From contig CAYFPL010000004.1 in the NCBI GenBank assembly GCA_964344935.1, positions 248,001 through 312,000 of the forward strand: a stretch of 64,000 nucleotides of DNA, given 5' to 3'. This DNA is from GCA-2731375 sp964344935 (GTDB taxonomy: Bacteria > Pseudomonadota > Alphaproteobacteria > GCA-2731375). Of the stretch, positions 61,947 through 64,000 are shown in pieces (the stretch's first letter is position 1; each line of letters opens with the position of its first letter). The notes below the pieces were generated by a model. It did no database searches. It saw only the letters and a list, made by a program, of their open reading frames with translations, and was not told where the DNA came from. A program made the translations under genes and the position numbers.

Positions 61947-63140
61947 ATGGGGACATTGGACGGCATTCGTATCGTTGAACTGACAACGGTGATCCTCGGT
62001 CCCTGGGCCACCCAGATGCTGGGCGACATGGGCGCAGATATCATCAAGGTGGAGACCCCCGCCGGCGATACCACCCGCAACCTGGGCCCCCGTAAGAACG
62101 AGGGTATGGCCTCGCTGTACCTGGCTACCAACCGCAACAAGCGCAGCGTTGTGTTGGACCTGACGCAAGAGGCTGGACGCGAAGCCTTGTTCAAGCTGGT
62201 GGGCACGGCGGACGTCTTCGTGCACAACATGCGGCCGAAAGTGGCCAAAAAACTGGGTTTGGACTACGAACGATACGCCGCGGCCTATCCCGACTTGATC
62301 TTCTGCGCCACCTATGGCTTTCGCAAGGACGGTCCCCTGGCCGATAGCCCGGCCTATGATGATGTGATCCAGGCGGCCAGCGGTCTGGCGGATTTGCAGA
62401 CCATCACGGCGAATGAACCGCGGTTCGTCCCGACCATCATGGCGGACAAGACCACCGCCTTCAATGTGGTGGCCGCTATCCTGTCTGCCCTGGTGGGCCG
62501 GGAACGTGGCGCCGGCGGCCAGGCCATTGAAGTGCCCATGTTCGAGACCCTGGTGGACTATGTCATGGTCGAGCATCTCTACGGCGCCTGTTTCGATCCG
62601 CCCATTGACCAGATGGGCTATCAACGCCTGTTGAATACGGGCCGCCGGCCCTATGCCACCAAGGACGGCTATCTCTGCGTCCTGCCCTACACGGATGCCA
62701 ACTGGCAGACATTGTTCGAGGTTTCGGGCCGGGACGATCTGAAGGATGACCCCCGCTTCGCCGATATTGCCACGCGCATCAAACACAGCCAGGAAATCTA
62801 CGACCTCCTCGGCGAGATCGTCGCCACCCGCACCACGGCGGAGTGGGAGGCGGCACTGGAGAACGCCAACATCCCAACCATGGCGGTGAATACCAAGGAA
62901 GATCTGCTGGATAACGAACAACTTAAGGCGTCCGGCTTCTGGCGGGAGGCGGAACACCCGACCGAGGGCAAGCTGCGCATGACCGACCCGCCCATCCGGT
63001 TTTCCAAGACGCCCTCCACCATCCGCTCCTTGCCGCCCTTGTTGGGTGAGCAAAGCACCGAAATCCTGGCGGAAGCCGGCTTCTCCGAGAGCGAGATCGA
63101 GGATTTGCTGGCCGCCGGTGTGACAAAACAAGCTTCGTAA
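61947..63140 (+). CDS. Type III (CaiB/BaiF) CoA-transferase
   Basis: 397 aa. Full family architecture: LDGIRIVELTTVILGPWATQ, GADIIKVETPAGDTTRNLGP, then NRNKRSVVLDLTQEAGREAL, the NMRPKVAKKLGLDYE region and the middle YGFRKDGPLADSPAYDDVIQ. The expected catalytic Asp region reads GQAIEVPMFETLVDY, with Glu where Asp usually stands, a known variant in this branch. It attaches CoA to a carboxylic acid using another CoA-thioester as donor. Start is 1 bp after the lyase stop. Fits activation of the acid that the operon degrades. Confidence 0.92.
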   Translation: MGTLDGIRIVELTTVILGPWATQMLGDMGADIIKVETPAGDTTRNLGPRKNEGMASLYLATNRNKRSVVLDLTQEAGREALFKLVGTADVFVHNMRPKVAKKLGLDYERYAAAYPDLIFCATYGFRKDGPLADSPAYDDVIQAASGLADLQTITANEPRFVPTIMADKTTAFNVVAAILSALVGRERGAGGQAIEVPMFETLVDYVMVEHLYGACFDPPIDQMGYQRLLNTGRRPYATKDGYLCVLPYTDANWQTLFEVSGRDDLKDDPRFADIATRIKHSQEIYDLLGEIVATRTTAEWEAALENANIPTMAVNTKEDLLDNEQLKASGFWREAEHPTEGKLRMTDPPIRFSKTPSTIRSLPPLLGEQSTEILAEAGFSESEIEDLLAAGVTKQAS

Positions 63141-63156
63141 CAAAGGACTGCGTAAT

Positions 63157-63930
63157 ATGAAAAATCCCATGGCCCTGGAAGGTCACAACATCATCGTCAC
63201 CGGCGCCGCCCAGGGTATCGGCGAGGCCGTCTCCCGCCTGGTTGTGGATCTGGGCGGCAAGGCCATCCTGGTCGATATGCAGGGTGACAAGCTGGAGGCT
63301 CTGGCCGGCGAACTGGGTGCCGACAAGGCGGAGGTCTATGTGGGCTCGGTAGCTGAACCAGGCTTCGTTCAGGACACGGTCAACGCCGCCATTGCCGCCA
63401 ATGGCGCCATTCATGGCCTGGTCAACAATGCCGGCATCGTGCGCGCCGCCATGATCAACAAGATGCCGGTGGAAACCTGGCAACAGGTGATCGACGTCAA
63501 TCTTTCGGGCGTCTTCTATTTCCTGCAGGCTGTGGGTCGGCATATGTATCAGCGTGCCGACGACGGCGACACTTCGCCCGCCTCCATCGTCAATATTTCA
63601 TCCGATGCCGGCCGGCGCGGCACTATTGGCCAGATCAATTACGGCGCGGCGAAATCCGGCGTCATGGGCATCACCATGTCGGCGGCACGGGAATGGGCCG
63701 CCAAGGGCATCCGGGTCAATTCCGTTTGCTTCGGCGTGGTAGAAACGGAGATGACGGAAACCATCCGCTCCGACAAGTTCCGCGACGGGGTCATGGCCCA
63801 GGTGCCAATGAAACGTTTCTCCGACCCAGAGGAAGTCTCGCAGCCGGTTTGCTTCCTGCTGTCGCAAGCGGCAAGCTATATCACCGGCCAGCATCTGTCG
63901 GTGAACGGCGGCTACACCATCGGCGTCTAA
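63157..63930 (+). CDS. Short-chain dehydrogenase/reductase (SDR), 3-hydroxyacyl-CoA-dehydrogenase-like
   Basis: 257 aa. TGAAQGIG (15-22), NNAG (90-93), catalytic Ser149 in NISSD, Tyr162 and Lys166 in YGAAKSG, and the end ITGQHLSVNGGY are intact. NAD preference is suggested by the Asp40 after the second beta strand (ILVDM). In the operon it may oxidise a 3-hydroxyacyl-CoA formed by the MaoC hydratase. It is 16 bp after the CoA-transferase and is the last gene before the window end. Confidence 0.9.
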   Translation: MKNPMALEGHNIIVTGAAQGIGEAVSRLVVDLGGKAILVDMQGDKLEALAGELGADKAEVYVGSVAEPGFVQDTVNAAIAANGAIHGLVNNAGIVRAAMINKMPVETWQQVIDVNLSGVFYFLQAVGRHMYQRADDGDTSPASIVNISSDAGRRGTIGQINYGAAKSGVMGITMSAAREWAAKGIRVNSVCFGVVETEMTETIRSDKFRDGVMAQVPMKRFSDPEEVSQPVCFLLSQAASYITGQHLSVNGGYTIGV

Positions 63931-63945
63931 CAAGCCGCGTCCAAC

Positions 63946-64000
63946 CGTCACTCCCGCGACGGCGGGAGTCCAGGGGCTCTGGATTCCCGCTTTCACGGGA
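63946..64000. repeat. REP-like palindromic repeat, copy C (cut by the window end)
   Basis: CGTCACTCCCGCGACGGCGG, then CCAGGGGCTCTGG and CCCGCTTTCACGGGA, match copies A and B. It starts 15 bp after the SDR stop. The right end lies outside the window. Confidence 0.85.

Noticed and set aside
61926..63170. 414-codon open frame antisense to the CoA-transferase
   Set aside because: Same shadow effect; no recognisable domain, and the plus-strand gene is unambiguous.

Overview
The window looks like an alphaproteobacterial chromosome, probably a marine or soil Rhodospirillales-like heterotroph. Reasons: an NDUFS4-type accessory subunit of respiratory complex I, DUF1127 proteins, PAS_5 proteins, class III cyclase/TolB-like/TPR proteins, high GC, and dense acyl-CoA and flavin oxidoreductase genes. 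A 10-N run at 11-20 marks a scaffold join. No rRNA, CRISPR array, prophage, IS transposase, replication gene or integrase was recognised.

Layout. 1-5.0 kb: ordinary chromosome with two short-chain dehydrogenases, a small lipoprotein, an exported cyclase-family hydrolase, a luciferase-type flavin monooxygenase and the complex I subunit. At 5071-5147 lies an intact tRNA-Arg(TCT). 5.15-32.75 kb: an accessory region directly downstream of that tRNA. It is punctuated by seven further copies of the 3' half of the tRNA, all in the tRNA's own orientation, most inside a conserved element of about 130-260 bp (left arm, 48-nt core, right arm). The copies divide the region into segments of about 1-9.6 kb. 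The segments hold two class III cyclase/TolB-like/TPR genes, a paralogue with a BTAD transcription-factor head, the remnant of another cyclase, two of the window's three PAS_5 proteins, a PAS histidine kinase, a ZIP-family transporter with an inserted cyclic-nucleotide-binding domain, and various small-molecule enzymes. All four broken genes seen in the window (frameshift, in-frame TGA, in-frame TAG, truncation) lie here. A third PAS_5 gene follows the last repeat at 33.0 kb.

33.5-39.6 kb: a tightly coupled minus-strand operon of a leucine-dehydrogenase-type amino acid dehydrogenase, a three-gene 2-oxoacid:ferredoxin oxidoreductase (fused gamma-delta, alpha, beta) and an AMP-forming acyl-CoA synthetase. 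It reads as a route from an amino acid to an acyl-CoA. 39.6-48 kb: mixed housekeeping and small enzyme genes (host-attachment-like protein, TauD-type dioxygenase, GcvA-like LysR regulator, DUF1127 protein, methyltransferase, Asp/Glu racemase family, OsmC, HtpX) and a secreted cysteine-rich protein of unknown function. 48.4-55.1 kb: oxidative metabolism, with a CmcJ-like hydroxylase, a Baeyer-Villiger-type monooxygenase, OsmC, two further flavoproteins and a MaoC hydratase. 55.3-63.9 kb: a CoA-thioester catabolic cluster with a type III CoA-transferase, then IclR regulator, acyl-CoA dehydrogenase, thiolase-like protein, DUF35 partner, MaoC hydratase, CitE/HpcH lyase, second CoA-transferase and SDR, mostly overlapping by ATGA. 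Short GC-rich palindromic (REP-like) repeats sit at 55.1, 58.9 and 63.9 kb.

The most unusual feature is the tRNA-Arg-anchored array of segments bounded by partial tRNA copies and enriched in cyclic-nucleotide and PAS signalling genes. Two readings are possible: serial accretion of non-autonomous integrative cassettes at one tRNA, or a tRNA-derived dispersed repeat.
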